NCBI RefSeq assembly: GCF_003149145.1
Contig: NZ_QGDQ01000014.1
Location: 55,837-119,836 of the forward strand
Source of the DNA: Quadrisphaera granulorum
GTDB taxonomy: Bacteria > Actinomycetota > Actinomycetes > Actinomycetales > Quadrisphaeraceae
Direction of reading: 5' to 3'
DNA: 64,000 nt
Part shown: positions 45,849-54,876 of the stretch, in pieces
Position numbering within the stretch: position 1 is the stretch's first letter
Layout of the letters: every line of letters begins with the position of its first letter
Program-made: the position numbers and the translations under genes
The notes under the pieces: generated by a model
What the model saw: only the letters and a program-made list of their open reading frames with translations
Told to the model about the DNA's origin: nothing
The model's database searches: none

Positions 45849-46783
45849 TGCTGCTGCTCGCCGCGCTGTGGACCGGGCTGGCCGTCGCCGACCTGGTGCG
45901 CTGGACCCCCGGCCCGGTCAGCCTGCCCCGACGCGTGATGGCAGGCCTCGCCGCGGCCCTGTCGGGCCTGCTGCTGGCCACTGTGACCACCACTGTGACC
46001 ACCACTGTGACCACCACTGTGACCACCACTGTGACCACCACGGGTGCCGTTCACGTGGCCGCCGTGGCGCTCGCGGCAGCCGGTGGCGCACTCGTGTGGA
46101 TCGTCCTCAGCGAGGCGCCCGGTGGTCTGCGCCCCGCACGGCAGGCGCGTCCCGGACGAGCTGCCCGAGATGCGCGAACTGTCCGAGCTGGGCGCACCTC
46201 GAGGCCGGAGGGGGCCGCGATCGCGGCGCTCGCGGGCCTGGCGGGGATGCACGCCGTCGTCGTCCTCCTGGCTCCTCTGGTGCCGGGTCTGCAACCGTCG
46301 GCGCCCCTGGCCCGCTGGTGGGCGGCCCTCGAGGCAGCGGGGCTGCCCGGTCTGGCCTCGGTCGGGGCTGGGCGCGCACTGCTGGCGGTCGTGGGCACGG
46401 GGTTGCTGCTGGCTACCGCCAATCGGGTCGTACGGCTCGTGCTCACCGCCAGTGGCACACCTCCCGACGCGGGTGAGGCGGCTCTGCGGGGAGGGAGACT
46501 CCTCGGCCCACTCGAACGCGTGTTCCTCCTCGGTCTGGCTCTCGGGGGAGACCTCACTGCCGCCGCCGCGGTCATCGCCGCCAAGGGGCTGCTGCGCCTG
46601 CCCGAGGTGCGCACCGCCAGTCGCCTGGCGCTGGCAGGAGAGCCGGCAGGGTCAGGAGCGGCGGAGCCTGCTCGGGCGCTGCGCGGCGCCGATGTCGTCA
46701 CCGAGTACTTCCTCGTGGGGACGTTCACGAGCTGGCTGCTCGCCCTCGCCGTCGCCGGGGTGGTCGTGCTGGGAGGCGCCTGA
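45848..46783 (+). CDS. DUF3307-like membrane protein paired with SatD
   Basis: A 311-residue protein with about seven hydrophobic segments. The C-terminal part matches the SatD-linked membrane family: LERVFLLGLALGGDLTAAAAV, IAAKGLLRLPE and VTEYFLVGTFTSWLLAL. The second segment is interrupted by five exact copies of a 12-bp unit that encode Thr-Val-Thr-Thr repeats (45980-46039). The function is unknown; the pair probably acts together at the membrane with the SatD protein as the cytosolic partner. It starts on the last base of the SatD stop codon. Confidence 0.65.
   Translation: MLLLAALWTGLAVADLVRWTPGPVSLPRRVMAGLAAALSGLLLATVTTTVTTTVTTTVTTTVTTTGAVHVAAVALAAAGGALVWIVLSEAPGGLRPARQARPGRAARDARTVRAGRTSRPEGAAIAALAGLAGMHAVVVLLAPLVPGLQPSAPLARWWAALEAAGLPGLASVGAGRALLAVVGTGLLLATANRVVRLVLTASGTPPDAGEAALRGGRLLGPLERVFLLGLALGGDLTAAAAVIAAKGLLRLPEVRTASRLALAGEPAGSGAAEPARALRGADVVTEYFLVGTFTSWLLALAVAGVVVLGGA
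45980..46039 (+). repeat. 12-bp tandem repeat, five exact units, inside a coding region
   Basis: ACTGTGACCACC is repeated five times without error. The unit length is a multiple of three, so gain or loss of copies would keep the frame. Exact identity suggests recent slippage. Confidence 0.9.
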
Positions 46784-46822
46784 GTCGGAAGACCCGGAGG
46801 CGACATCCCTACGATGCACGTC

Positions 46823-47860
46823 GTGGCGCCCGAGACGATCTCCGAGCAGGCAGACGACGGTACGACCGGCAGCACGACCGGCAGCACGACCGGCAGCGAG
46901 ACCGGCGTACCCGTGGGGCCGGTGGACTCCTCCCGGGTCCCGCGCTTCGCTGGACCGGCCACGTTCGCCCGCCTGCCCCGTGCGGACGAGGTGGGGCGTG
47001 CCGACGTCGCCGTCATCGGGGTGCCGTTCGACTCCGGGGTCTCCTACCGCCCCGGTGCCCGCTTCGGCCCGGCCGCCGTGCGCGAGGCCTCCCGCTTGCT
47101 GCGCCCGCACCACCCCGGGCTCGACGTCGACCCGTTCGCGCGTCAGCAGGTGGTCGACGCCGGCGACGTCGTCGCCAATCCCTTCTCCATCGAACAGGCG
47201 ATCGAACAGGTGGAGCGTGGTGCGGACGAGCTCTCCGGCGCCGGCGCCCGCCTGGTCACCATCGGCGGCGACCACACCATCGCCCTGCCCCTGCTGCGCT
47301 CCGTCGTGCGCCGCCACGGCCCCGTCGCCCTGGTCCACTTCGACGCCCACCTGGACACCTGGGACACCTACTTCGGCGCCCCCTACACCCACGGCACCCC
47401 CTTCCGCCGCGCCGTGGAGGAAGGCCTGCTCGAACCCGGCGCCCTCACCCACGTCGGCACCCGCGGCCCCCTGTACGGCCGCTCCGACCTCACCGACGAC
47501 GCCCGCCTCGGCTTCGGCCTGGTCACCAGCGCCGACGTCATGCGCCGCGGCGTCGACGAGATCGTCGACGGACTGCGCTCGCGGATCGGCGACCGCCCGC
47601 TCTACCTCAGCATCGACATCGACGTCCTCGACCCCGCCCACGCCCCCGGCACCGGCACCCCCGAAGCCGGCGGCATGACCAGCCGCGAACTCCTCGAGGT
47701 GCTCCGCGGCCTCGCGGGCCTGCAGCTGGTCGGCGCCGACGTCGTCGAGGTGGCCCCCGCCTACGACCACGCCCAGATGACCGCCGTGGCCGCCAGCCAC
47801 GTTGCCTACGACCTTGTCTCCCTCATGGCCCTCTCTCCGACGAACGGGACCCCCCAGTGA
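46823..47860 (+). CDS. Ureohydrolase (agmatinase/guanidinobutyrase family)
   Basis: A 345-residue Mn-dependent ureohydrolase that releases urea from a guanidino compound. All metal-ligand motifs are present: [22 protein letters not shown] and [20 protein letters not shown]. The N-terminus has a GSTT repeat (three exact 12-bp units at 46862-46897). GTG at 46823 is preferred to the ATG at 46814 because the TACGAT box at 46810-46815 is 7 nt upstream of it and overlaps the ATG. The stop overlaps the flavin oxidase start. The substrate may be agmatine or guanidinobutyrate; the neighbour favours the latter. Confidence 0.9.
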   Translation: MAPETISEQADDGTTGSTTGSTTGSETGVPVGPVDSSRVPRFAGPATFARLPRADEVGRADVAVIGVPFDSGVSYRPGARFGPAAVREASRLLRPHHPGLDVDPFARQQVVDAGDVVANPFSIEQAIEQVERGADELSGAGARLVTIGGDHTIALPLLRSVVRRHGPVALVHFDAHLDTWDTYFGAPYTHGTPFRRAVEEGLLEPGALTHVGTRGPLYGRSDLTDDARLGFGLVTSADVMRRGVDEIVDGLRSRIGDRPLYLSIDIDVLDPAHAPGTGTPEAGGMTSRELLEVLRGLAGLQLVGADVVEVAPAYDHAQMTAVAASHVAYDLVSLMALSPTNGTPQ

Positions 47861-49641
47861 CCGCAGCCACCGGCGAGGGGGTGCTCGGCACCCTGGCCCA
47901 CCCGGAGGTGACCATGCTCACCCCCGACTTCCCCTTCCAGTACGACCGCTGGCTCGCCCACCCCGCCGGGCTGGGCTCGGTGCCGGCGAGTGCCCGCGGC
48001 GCCCGCGTCGCCGTCGTCGGAGCCGGGATCTCCGGCCTGGTCACCGCCTACGAACTCGCCCGCCTGGGGCTGCGCCCCGTCATCTACGAAGCCGACCAGA
48101 TCGGCGGCCGCCTGCGCTCGGTGCCCTTCCCTGGCGGTGTCCCCGGGGTGCTCGCCGAACTCGGCGGCATGCGCTTCCCCTCCTCCGGACGGGCCTTCTT
48201 CCACTACGCCGACCTCCTCGGCGTGACCACTCAGCCCTTCCCCAACCCCCTGACACCCTCGGCGGGCTCCACCGTCATCGACCTCGGCGGCACCAGCCAC
48301 TACGCCGAGACCCCCGCCGACCTGCCACCGTTCTTCACCGAGGTCGCCCGCGCCTGGGCCGCCGCGCTCGCGGAGATCGGCGTGCCCGACCTACAGGCCG
48401 CCATCGCCGCCCGCGACCTGCCCCGCGTCAAGGCGCTGTGGGACCCCATCGTGCGCGCCCGCGACGAGCAGAGCTTCTACGGCTTCGTCGCAGCCTCCGC
48501 CAGCTTCCGGGCCCTGCCCTACGCCCACCGCGAGGCCTTCGGACAGGTCGGCTTCGGCACCGGGGGCTGGGACACCGACTTCCCCCACTCCATCCTGGAG
48601 ATCCTGCGGGTCATCACCACCAACGCCGACGAAGACCACCGCCGCATCCTCGGCGGCGCCCAGCAGGTGCCGCTGCGCCTGTGGGCTGCCGCCCTGCCCG
48701 ACGGACCGCTCGCCGGGCGCAGCCTCAGCGACCTGCACGGGGGAGCCCCCCGCCCCGGCGTCACCGCGTTGCACCGCGCCCCCGGCACCGACGGCGCGCA
48801 CGGCCCCGTCGTCGTCACCGACCGCTGGGGACAGTCCCACGCCTACGACGCCGTCGTCGTCACCTGCCAGTCGTGGATGCTGTCGGCGCGCATCGCCACC
48901 GAGGAGTCCCTGTTCGACCACGCCACGTGGATGGCGATGGACAGGTCCCACTACTCCCAGTCCTCCAAGACCTTCGTCATGGTCGACCGGCCCTTCTGGC
49001 GCGACCGCGACCCCGCCACCGGTCGCCGCGTCATGAGCTGCACCCTCACCGACCGCATGACCCGCGCCACCTACCTCCTGGACGGGGAAGGTGGCGGCGA
49101 TGACGAACCCGCCGTCATCTGCCTCAGCTACACCTGGAACGACGACGCCCTGAAGTGGCTCGCCCTGTCCACCGACGAGCGCGTCCGCCTCATGCTGCGC
49201 TCCTTGGCCGAGGTCTACCCCGACGTCGACATCGCCAGCCACATCATCGGCGAGCCCGTCACCGTCTCCTGGGAGTCCGACCCCAACTTCATGGGCGCCT
49301 TCCGCGGAGCCCTACCCGGCCACTACCGCTACCAGCGCCGCCTGTTCAGCCACTTCGCCCGCACCGGCGCGTCCCCTGCCCAGCAGGGCCTCTTCCTCGC
49401 CGGCGACGACATCTCCTTCACCCCCGGCTGGGCCGACGGCGCCGTCACCACCGCCCTCAACGCCGTCGCCGGGGTCGTCGCCCACCTCGGCGGCGCCGCC
49501 CACCCCGACAACCCCGGCCCCAGCCAGGCCTTCGAGGACCTCGCGCCCCTCGACCTGGACGCCACGGACCCTTCAACCAGCACAGATCCTTCCACCAGCA
49601 TCGATCCCTCGACCAGCACCCTCGGACCAGCCGGGGGATGA
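47857..49641 (+). CDS. Flavin-dependent amino-acid monooxygenase/amine oxidase (tryptophan/lysine/arginine 2-monooxygenase-like)
   Basis: A 594-residue FAD protein. [20 protein letters not shown] (about 49-68) with [11 protein letters not shown] is the dinucleotide-binding fold. [16 protein letters not shown] and [16 protein letters not shown] are typical of the amino-acid 2-monooxygenase branch (IaaM, lysine monooxygenase), which turns an amino acid into the shortened amide. [18 protein letters not shown] is the C-terminal FAD motif. The C-terminus has three DPSTSx repeats of 18 bp (49567-49620). Coupled by GTGA to the ureohydrolase and by ATGA to an MFS gene. Arginine is a reasonable substrate guess. 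Confidence 0.82.
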   Translation: MTAATGEGVLGTLAHPEVTMLTPDFPFQYDRWLAHPAGLGSVPASARGARVAVVGAGISGLVTAYELARLGLRPVIYEADQIGGRLRSVPFPGGVPGVLAELGGMRFPSSGRAFFHYADLLGVTTQPFPNPLTPSAGSTVIDLGGTSHYAETPADLPPFFTEVARAWAAALAEIGVPDLQAAIAARDLPRVKALWDPIVRARDEQSFYGFVAASASFRALPYAHREAFGQVGFGTGGWDTDFPHSILEILRVITTNADEDHRRILGGAQQVPLRLWAAALPDGPLAGRSLSDLHGGAPRPGVTALHRAPGTDGAHGPVVVTDRWGQSHAYDAVVVTCQSWMLSARIATEESLFDHATWMAMDRSHYSQSSKTFVMVDRPFWRDRDPATGRRVMSCTLTDRMTRATYLLDGEGGGDDEPAVICLSYTWNDDALKWLALSTDERVRLMLRSLAEVYPDVDIASHIIGEPVTVSWESDPNFMGAFRGALPGHYRYQRRLFSHFARTGASPAQQGLFLAGDDISFTPGWADGAVTTALNAVAGVVAHLGGAAHPDNPGPSQAFEDLAPLDLDATDPSTSTDPSTSIDPSTSTLGPAGG

Positions 49642-50903
49642 GGAACCCCTACCGAGAGGTCCTACGCACCCCCGGAGCCCCCGCCTTCGTGGCCGCCGGG
49701 CTCCTCGCCCGCCTGCCCATCTCCATGTACGGGCTCATCTACGTCTTCCTCATCGAAGATGCGACGGGCTCCTACGGCGCCGCCGGCGCCGTCGCCGCCT
49801 GTGCCTCCATTGCCTCCGCGCTCGGCGCGCCCGTCCTGTCCCGCCTCGTCGACCGCCACGGCCAGGCCCGCGTCGCCATCCCCGCACTCACGGTCCACAC
49901 CGCCGGCATCCTCATCGTCCTGGCCGCGACCGCCCTCAGTGCTCCGGTCCTGGTCATAGGGCTCGCCGCCGCGCTCGCGGGCGCCAGCTTCACCAGCTGG
50001 GGCTCCCTGGTGCGCGCCCGCTGGGCCTGGGCCCTGCGCGACGACAGCGGCCGCCTCCACCCTGCCTTCTCCCTGGAGTCCGTCCTCGACGAGGTCACCT
50101 TCACCGTCGGACCGCCCCTGGCCACCGTCCTCGCTGTCACCGTCTCACCCTCGGTGGCGCTAGGCACCGCCCTCGCGGCGACCGTGCTCGGCGGGACGGC
50201 GCTGGTGGTGCAACGGTCCACCCAGCCGCCGGTGACGAAGAAGGCTGCGCCGACAGCGGCCACGGAGGCCACGGCAGCCGGCGCCGCCCGGACACTTTCT
50301 GCGACCAGGGGGATGATCAGCAGCATGGTCGGCGTCATGGAGTACGGCGGCATCCGTGCCCTCGCGCTGGCGTTCGTGGCCACCGGCGTCGTCTTCGGGT
50401 CGGTGGAGGTCATCGCCGTAGCCTTCACCGCCGAGCGGGGAGCGCCCGCTGCGGCCGGCGTCGTGCTGGCGCTGTACTCGATCGGCAGCCTGCTGGCCGG
50501 GCTCGTCTTCGGAGCGATCACCTGGAGGGGGAGCCTGCCGCGCCGGTTCCGACTGGGGGCGGTGGGGATGGCGGTGCTCATCGCGCCGGTGGCGACCTCG
50601 GGCAGCATCCCGGTGCTGGCGGCGACGCTGTTCCTGTCCGGGCTGGCGATCTCCCCGACGTTGATCTCCGGTAACGCGCTCGTCGCCGAGCTCGTGCCGG
50701 CCCGTCAGCTCACCGAGGGGCTGGCGTGGATCGGCACCTCCCTCGGGCTGGGCGTCTCCCTCGGGGCGGCGTTCGCGGGACGGTTCATCGACAGCGCCGG
50801 CTCACAGACGGCGCTGCTGTTGCCCGTGGTTGCTGCGGCGGTGGCGGCGCTCGTCGTCGTCGCCTTCTCCCGCGCCCTCGGGGTGGTTCCGCGCAGCGCC
50901 TGA
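49638..50903 (+). CDS. MFS transporter of the ureohydrolase-oxidase operon
   Basis: A 421-residue major facilitator with about 12 helices in two groups of six. SRLVDRHGQARV after helix 2 matches the conserved inter-helix loop, and a charged Thr/Ala linker separates the halves (about 195-225). The substrate is not evident from sequence; since its ATG overlaps the oxidase stop, uptake or export of an amino acid or its guanidino product is likely. It is the last gene of the operon and ends 16 bp before the convergent DeoR gene. Confidence 0.85.
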   Translation: MRNPYREVLRTPGAPAFVAAGLLARLPISMYGLIYVFLIEDATGSYGAAGAVAACASIASALGAPVLSRLVDRHGQARVAIPALTVHTAGILIVLAATALSAPVLVIGLAAALAGASFTSWGSLVRARWAWALRDDSGRLHPAFSLESVLDEVTFTVGPPLATVLAVTVSPSVALGTALAATVLGGTALVVQRSTQPPVTKKAAPTAATEATAAGAARTLSATRGMISSMVGVMEYGGIRALALAFVATGVVFGSVEVIAVAFTAERGAPAAAGVVLALYSIGSLLAGLVFGAITWRGSLPRRFRLGAVGMAVLIAPVATSGSIPVLAATLFLSGLAISPTLISGNALVAELVPARQLTEGLAWIGTSLGLGVSLGAAFAGRFIDSAGSQTALLLPVVAAAVAALVVVAFSRALGVVPRSA

Positions 50904-50918
50904 GCAGCGCCTGAGCCC

Positions 50919-52271
50919 TCAAGCGGCGACGAGCACCGGCGCGCTGGGAGCACCGGAGCGCACGGCCTCCAGCCGGTAGGCCAGCGAGGCGGCGTCCTCA
51001 CCGGGGGCGGGGACGGCGACGACGCGGGCGAGCGCGCTCAGCGGCGCGGCCCGCACCAGGCCCGGGCGCCCCAGCGCCGTCGGGGCGACCACCGCGACCG
51101 TGCGCTCGGCCCGCGCCACGGCCGCCGCCGCCAGGGCCGACCCCGCCGAGGTGGCCGCCCACGCGCCGCGGGCGTCCAGCCCCGTGGGGGTCAGGACGGC
51201 GACGTCGAGGTGCAGGTCGTCCAGCGCCGCCAACGCTGCCGGGCCGACCAGGTCGGGGCCAGCGGCTTCGGCTTCACCGCCGAGCACGATCAGCCGGATG
51301 CCGGGCACCCCCGCGAGGACGCTCGCGGGAGCCAGCGCCGTCACGGCGACGGTCAGGGCGGCGCCGGGTAGGCGCCCCGCCAAGGTCGTCGCGGTGCGGG
51401 CCAGGTGATGGGCGAGCGCCAGGCAGCCGGTGCCGCCGGTGAGGAGCACCGCCGAGCCGGGGGAGAGGTCGGCGAGGGCGACCTGCGCGGCCCGCGCCCA
51501 CGGGTCCTCCGACGCCCCGCCGACAGTGCCCGTGGTGGGGTGCTGTGGCTGGGTGGGGTGCGGGGCGTGAGGGGAGGCCGTGGGGGGAGTCGACGACGAC
51601 GGGGGCACGTCCCATCCGGGAGGGGCGGCGTCAACGGTGGAGCCAACGCTGGAACGCGGGGGTTCGTGAGGCGAGGGCGCGGACGAGCCGGCCGACGGGG
51701 CCCCGGTCTGAGTTGGCGTCTGGGTTGGGGTCTCGGCGCGCGGTGCCGGCGGTGCCTCCGAGGAGCGAACCGCCGGCGGTGGGAACCCGGCAGGAAACGC
51801 CCCCGCCCATGACGCGATAACGGAACCAAGTGATGACGGCGCCCTGGACGATGTGTCGGCAGGGGAGTGGACACCCCCACCGACGACTCGACGTCCCTCG
51901 TCGGAAGCGGCACCCGACGACGGACCCGTGGAGGCGGCAGCGGTTGGCGTCGACGCCGGCCGGACTGGTGCCGGGGGCGGCGTCGACGCGGCAGGCTCAT
52001 GAGGCACGGCGGGCTCATGGGGCTCGGCAGGGTCAGCTGTTCCCGCCGGATTGACAGGTGGCGCAGCACTCGCGCCGGGGGCCGGAGCTGAACCGCCGAG
52101 GCTGACCGCGCCGCCGCGAACCCGCCGGAGCCGCCCGGCGGCGGTCAGCGCGTCGAGGTCGCGTCGGATGGTCATCTCCGAGACCTCGAAGCGCGCAGCG
52201 AGCGCGCCGAGCGCCACGCGCCCCTCGGCGTCGACCCATCGCGTGATCTCGTCCCACCGCTCCGCGCTCAC
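50919..52271 (-). CDS. DeoR-family regulator with a very long disordered linker
   Basis: About 450 residues, against the usual 250. Residues 1-60 are the DeoR helix-turn-helix (WDEITRWVDAEGRVALGALA, FEVSEMTIRRDLDAL). The C-terminal 210 residues form the sugar-phosphate sensor domain (VLLTGGTGCLALAHHL, VLTPTGLDARGAWA). Between them lies roughly 180 residues of Pro/Ala/Ser/Thr-rich sequence with no fold. A GATAACRGAACCA motif (51816-51828) falls in the DNA of that linker. GTG at 52271 is chosen; a TTG at 52283 would add four residues. Targets are unknown; the adjacent permease gene and the metabolic operon are candidates. Confidence 0.8.
   Translation of the reverse strand: MSAERWDEITRWVDAEGRVALGALAARFEVSEMTIRRDLDALTAAGRLRRVRGGAVSLGGSAPAPGASAAPPVNPAGTADPAEPHEPAVPHEPAASTPPPAPVRPASTPTAAASTGPSSGAASDEGRRVVGGGVHSPADTSSRAPSSLGSVIASWAGAFPAGFPPPAVRSSEAPPAPRAETPTQTPTQTGAPSAGSSAPSPHEPPRSSVGSTVDAAPPGWDVPPSSSTPPTASPHAPHPTQPQHPTTGTVGGASEDPWARAAQVALADLSPGSAVLLTGGTGCLALAHHLARTATTLAGRLPGAALTVAVTALAPASVLAGVPGIRLIVLGGEAEAAGPDLVGPAALAALDDLHLDVAVLTPTGLDARGAWAATSAGSALAAAAVARAERTVAVVAPTALGRPGLVRAAPLSALARVVAVPAPGEDAASLAYRLEAVRSGAPSAPVLVAA
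51816..51828 (+). promoter_or_regulatory. GATAACRGAACCA motif, copy 2 (inside the deoR linker)
   Basis: GATAACGGAACCA followed by AG. It lies within coding DNA rather than a promoter, which argues for a role other than simple transcription control. Confidence 0.5.
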
Positions 52272-52389
52272 ACGACCACTCAACCAGACAACCGGGCATA
52301 ACGAACACCATGGTCACAAGAACGTGATGTCAGGCCTAGGGTCCGCCGCTGTTCGCACACGCCGTCGTGCGACTGCAAACTGTGCGATA

Positions 52390-52495
52390 TGTGAGATGAG
52401 AGGTCCTTGATGTGAGGTCGCTTCGTGATGACTGTGAGAGCGGATGACTCCCCAAGCCACACATGTGAGATACGTGCAGGATGGGTCATGTGAGG
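52390..52495 (+). repeat. Array of five TGTGAGR repeats (same strand)
   Basis: TGTGAGA or TGTGAGG occurs at 52390, 52411, 52433, 52464 and 52489, spaced 21, 22, 31 and 25 bp. Two copies extend to ATGTGAGAT. The array fills the 267-bp gap between the deoR start and the AEC permease stop, which otherwise holds no gene. It resembles an iteron-like protein-binding array. A mirror array on the opposite strand lies at 55544-55692. Confidence 0.65.
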
Positions 52496-52538
52496 TTTTT
52501 GGCGCGAGATGACAGCTTGCGGCGGCGTCGTGAACCTC

Positions 52539-53465
52539 TCACGGAGACAGGAGTGCCGCGATGACGGCGATGGTCGGCACGGACAGCGCCGTCGTCGTGA
52601 AGATGGCGTCGCGCGCGAGGGTCACGCCCCGGTCGTACCGGGTGGCGTGCACGAAGATGTTCTGCGCCGTCGGCAGGGCGGCGAGTACGGTCACGGCCAG
52701 CAGGGGAGCGCCCTGCATCTCCAGGGCGAAGCGGCCCACCAGGTAGGCCACCGCGGGCATCACGGCGACCTTGAGCGCTGTGATCGTCGCCAGCTCGGCG
52801 ATGGCTCCTCCGGTGCCGGGGCGCGGCCCCAGGCGCAGCGAGATTCCGTAGGCGATGAGCATGGCGGGCACGGCCATGCCGGCCACCAGCTGCAGCGGGT
52901 CGGCCAGCAGCGACGGGATCCGCAGACCGCTGAGGGAGAGGGCGAGTCCTATGAGCGAGCCCACGGTCAGGGGCGTGCTCAGAGGGCGCAGCAGCACGGC
53001 GCGCAGTGGAGGGCGGCGGTCCGCGACGCCCACGTCGAGCACGAGCAGCGCCAGCGGTTGGAGCACGAGCAGCTGCAGCAGCCAGGTGGGAGCCACGAGG
53101 GCGGCATCCCCCAGTACGTATGCCGCGATGGGCAGCCCCAGGTTGCCGGCGTTGACGTAGGCGGCCGAGAGTGCGCCGATGGTGGAGCGGGCCAGGTCGT
53201 GCCGGAAGGCCAGGCGCGAGAGGGCCACGTACAGGGCCGCGGTGACCGCGAAGGCGGTTGCGCTCGCCACGAGGTTGGCGGAGAGCACCTGGTGGACGTC
53301 GGCGTCGGCGAGCGTGACCACCATGAGGGCGGGGGAGGCGACATAGAAGGCCAGGCGCGAGAGCACCCGCTGGGCGTCCAGGTCGAGCACCCGCAGCTGC
53401 GCCAGCACGGCTCCGAGGGTGATGAGCGCGATGATCGTCGCGAACCCCGCCAGCACGCCTCCCAT
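52539..53465 (-). CDS. AEC-family (auxin efflux carrier-like) permease
   Basis: A 308-residue membrane protein with about ten helices in two inverted halves. It matches the AEC/Mem_trans family: FATIIALITLGAVLAQLRVL at the start, LSAAYVNAGNLGLPIAAYVLG (the conserved helix with N-x-G-N-x-G) and AALPTAQNIFVHATRYD near the end. Substrates in bacteria include small organic acids; here it is unknown. The ATG at 53465 has a GAGGAT box 6 nt upstream, compatible with a leaderless start. A GATAACRGAACCA motif lies 66 bp upstream of the start. Confidence 0.85.
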   Translation of the reverse strand: MGGVLAGFATIIALITLGAVLAQLRVLDLDAQRVLSRLAFYVASPALMVVTLADADVHQVLSANLVASATAFAVTAALYVALSRLAFRHDLARSTIGALSAAYVNAGNLGLPIAAYVLGDAALVAPTWLLQLLVLQPLALLVLDVGVADRRPPLRAVLLRPLSTPLTVGSLIGLALSLSGLRIPSLLADPLQLVAGMAVPAMLIAYGISLRLGPRPGTGGAIAELATITALKVAVMPAVAYLVGRFALEMQGAPLLAVTVLAALPTAQNIFVHATRYDRGVTLARDAIFTTTALSVPTIAVIAALLSP

Positions 53466-53530
53466 CCCGCGATCCTCGCGCAGCCGCTGGCGACGCCCTC
53501 AGGGGTGTCGGCAACTGCTCACCTCGGCCT

Positions 53531-53543
53531 GATAACAGAACCA
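53531..53543 (+). promoter_or_regulatory. GATAACRGAACCA motif, copy 3
   Basis: GATAACAGAACCA followed by AG, in the intergenic region upstream of the AEC permease gene and about 550 bp left of the dif-like site. Confidence 0.55.
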
Positions 53544-54086
53544 AGCACGTGGAGGTGGCATGTTCTGGGGGAGTTGCACGCCGGGTCGCATGCTGGGCCA
53601 GCCGCGACGCTCCTGACGGCGGCCGCCAGAAGCTAGGAGCGCTGTAGAGAACGAGGATGGCGCAGGCGGCTCGGCGAGGGCGAAGGCGGCACGGCCACCG
53701 CGTCAGTCACCGTGAGCCGCTTTCGCCACCGAGAGGGAGGGTCGCGAGCCCGACGACGCCCAGCCGATGCTCCGGGGTCGACGGCATCCGAGCGAGGCCG
53801 GCCAGGTGTCGCCGCACGCCGACGATCTCGCGCCCGGGAGGCTGCGTGCACACTCCCAGCGATCGAGCCGACCATCGAGCTGTCGACCCGAACTGGCAGC
53901 TGACCAGGGGCAGTCTGGCAACAGATGAGAACGGGACCGGGGGATTCGGCGACGAACGCCGGGTCTTCTCGGCATCCACGAAGAACGGCCCCCCCCAGAG
54001 CGATCACGGGCGAGCGCGCCAGCAGCCCGCACTCAACGACTGCCCGAGGGCACCCGTTCTGGAGCTGCTCCCCTGGGTCATCCCGT
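53544..54086. other. Gene-poor stretch left of the dif-like site
   Basis: No convincing gene is seen here on either strand. Open frames of 60-146 codons exist in several registers but have no recognisable domains, start signals or consistent codon use. No tRNA, strong hairpin or repeat stands out. Confidence 0.6.
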
Positions 54087-54114
54087 ACCGCCGATAATCA
54101 ACGTTATGTCAGAT
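54087..54114 (+). other. dif: Putative dif site (XerCD chromosome-dimer resolution site)
   Basis: The sequence has CCGATAAT, then CA, then ACGTTATGTCA, in the register of the actinobacterial dif consensus as I recall it; 23 of 28 positions agree. The central 6 bp are flanked by ATAA and TTAT in inverted order, as expected for the XerC and XerD arms. It lies in a gene-poor gap, normal for dif. If right, this is the replication terminus. A GC-skew switch here would confirm it. Confidence 0.7.
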
Positions 54115-54213
54115 AGCGGGGAGAAGGGGCAGGGGGTGCGCCTTCCCAAGTTCCTGTCGTGACCCCCTCTGCTCACTGACTTGCGAGCGCCGTGGTGACT
54201 CCTCACCCGACCC

Positions 54214-54549
54214 TCATCGGCGCGGCTTGATGTCGTCGAGGCACGTCACTGAAGCGGTCAGGTCACCGCGCCAGCTGACGCCGTTCTCCTCGAGCAAGGC
54301 CATGGAGCGCACGAGCGCTTCGGTGCGCGCGTCGTCGTCGGCCTCCACGGATGACGGCGCTTCGATGCTCAGCAGGTGGCGCACGGTGAAGCGCGTCAGG
54401 GTCGGCCCGTAGGTCCAGCAGCCGTCCTCGGTGAAAGCCGAGGAGAACACGTCGTGGGCGCTCTGGTCGGCCAGCAGTCGTTCGCGGACGTCGTCGTCGG
54501 GGCGCTGGAACTGACCGATGACTTCGGTGCGGTACGTGCGAGTGGCCAC
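54214..54549 (-). CDS. DUF6204-like small protein
   Basis: A 111-residue protein whose N-terminal pattern (ATRTYRTEVIGQF, then LLADQSAHDVFSSAFTEDG and WTYGPTLTRFTVRH) matches a family of small actinobacterial proteins named DUF6204, recalled from memory. It has no cysteine cluster, signal peptide or helix-turn-helix. The function is unknown. It stands alone between the dif-like site and the recombinase gene, on the minus strand, with no clear ribosome site or -10 box. Confidence 0.55.
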   Translation of the reverse strand: MATRTYRTEVIGQFQRPDDDVRERLLADQSAHDVFSSAFTEDGCWTYGPTLTRFTVRHLLSIEAPSSVEADDDARTEALVRSMALLEENGVSWRGDLTASVTCLDDIKPRR

Positions 54550-54740
54550 GGTGCGTCAGTCTGCTTCACCTCCTGCGGATCCCCGAGGGGTTTTCTTCGC
54601 GTCGTCGCCAGAGTCGCCATCGTCCGCGTCGTCTCGCTGCCGACTCCCCTGACGGCGTCTGCGGCTGCTGCCAGGCGGAGTCCGAGCCGTTGCCCCCGAA
54701 GGCTGCCCTCCCTCTTATCGGCCTCATCAACCCACTCCTT

Positions 54741-54753
54741 GATAACGGAACCA
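54741..54753 (+). promoter_or_regulatory. GATAACRGAACCA motif, copy 4
   Basis: GATAACGGAACCA, preceded by TT. It lies in the 361-bp gap before the tyrosine recombinase gene (54550-54910, otherwise without a gene). With copy 5 it forms an inverted pair whose inner edges are 123 bp apart. Confidence 0.6.
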
Positions 54754-54876
54754 CGCGGGAACCGTCCCCTCATGCAGTCCGGCTCCGTCAGTACGTCCAG
54801 GTCAGACCCCAGCCCGAACGACGTTCGTGGGGACCCGCGGGTCTTTGGTGGCGACCGGGGATGGACGGGGTGAGCT

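Noticed and set aside
45980..46039. 12-bp repeats considered as a CRISPR array
   Set aside because: Units are contiguous, have no spacers, and lie in frame within a membrane-protein gene.
53657..54097. 146-codon open frame ending in the dif region
   Set aside because: No family, no start signal and Arg/Pro-rich composition typical of non-coding GC-rich DNA; it also runs into the dif-like site.
54127..54134. GGGCAGGG near dif as an FtsK-orienting KOPS
   Set aside because: A single copy, pointing away from dif on the right side, and similar words occur by chance in this GC-rich sequence.
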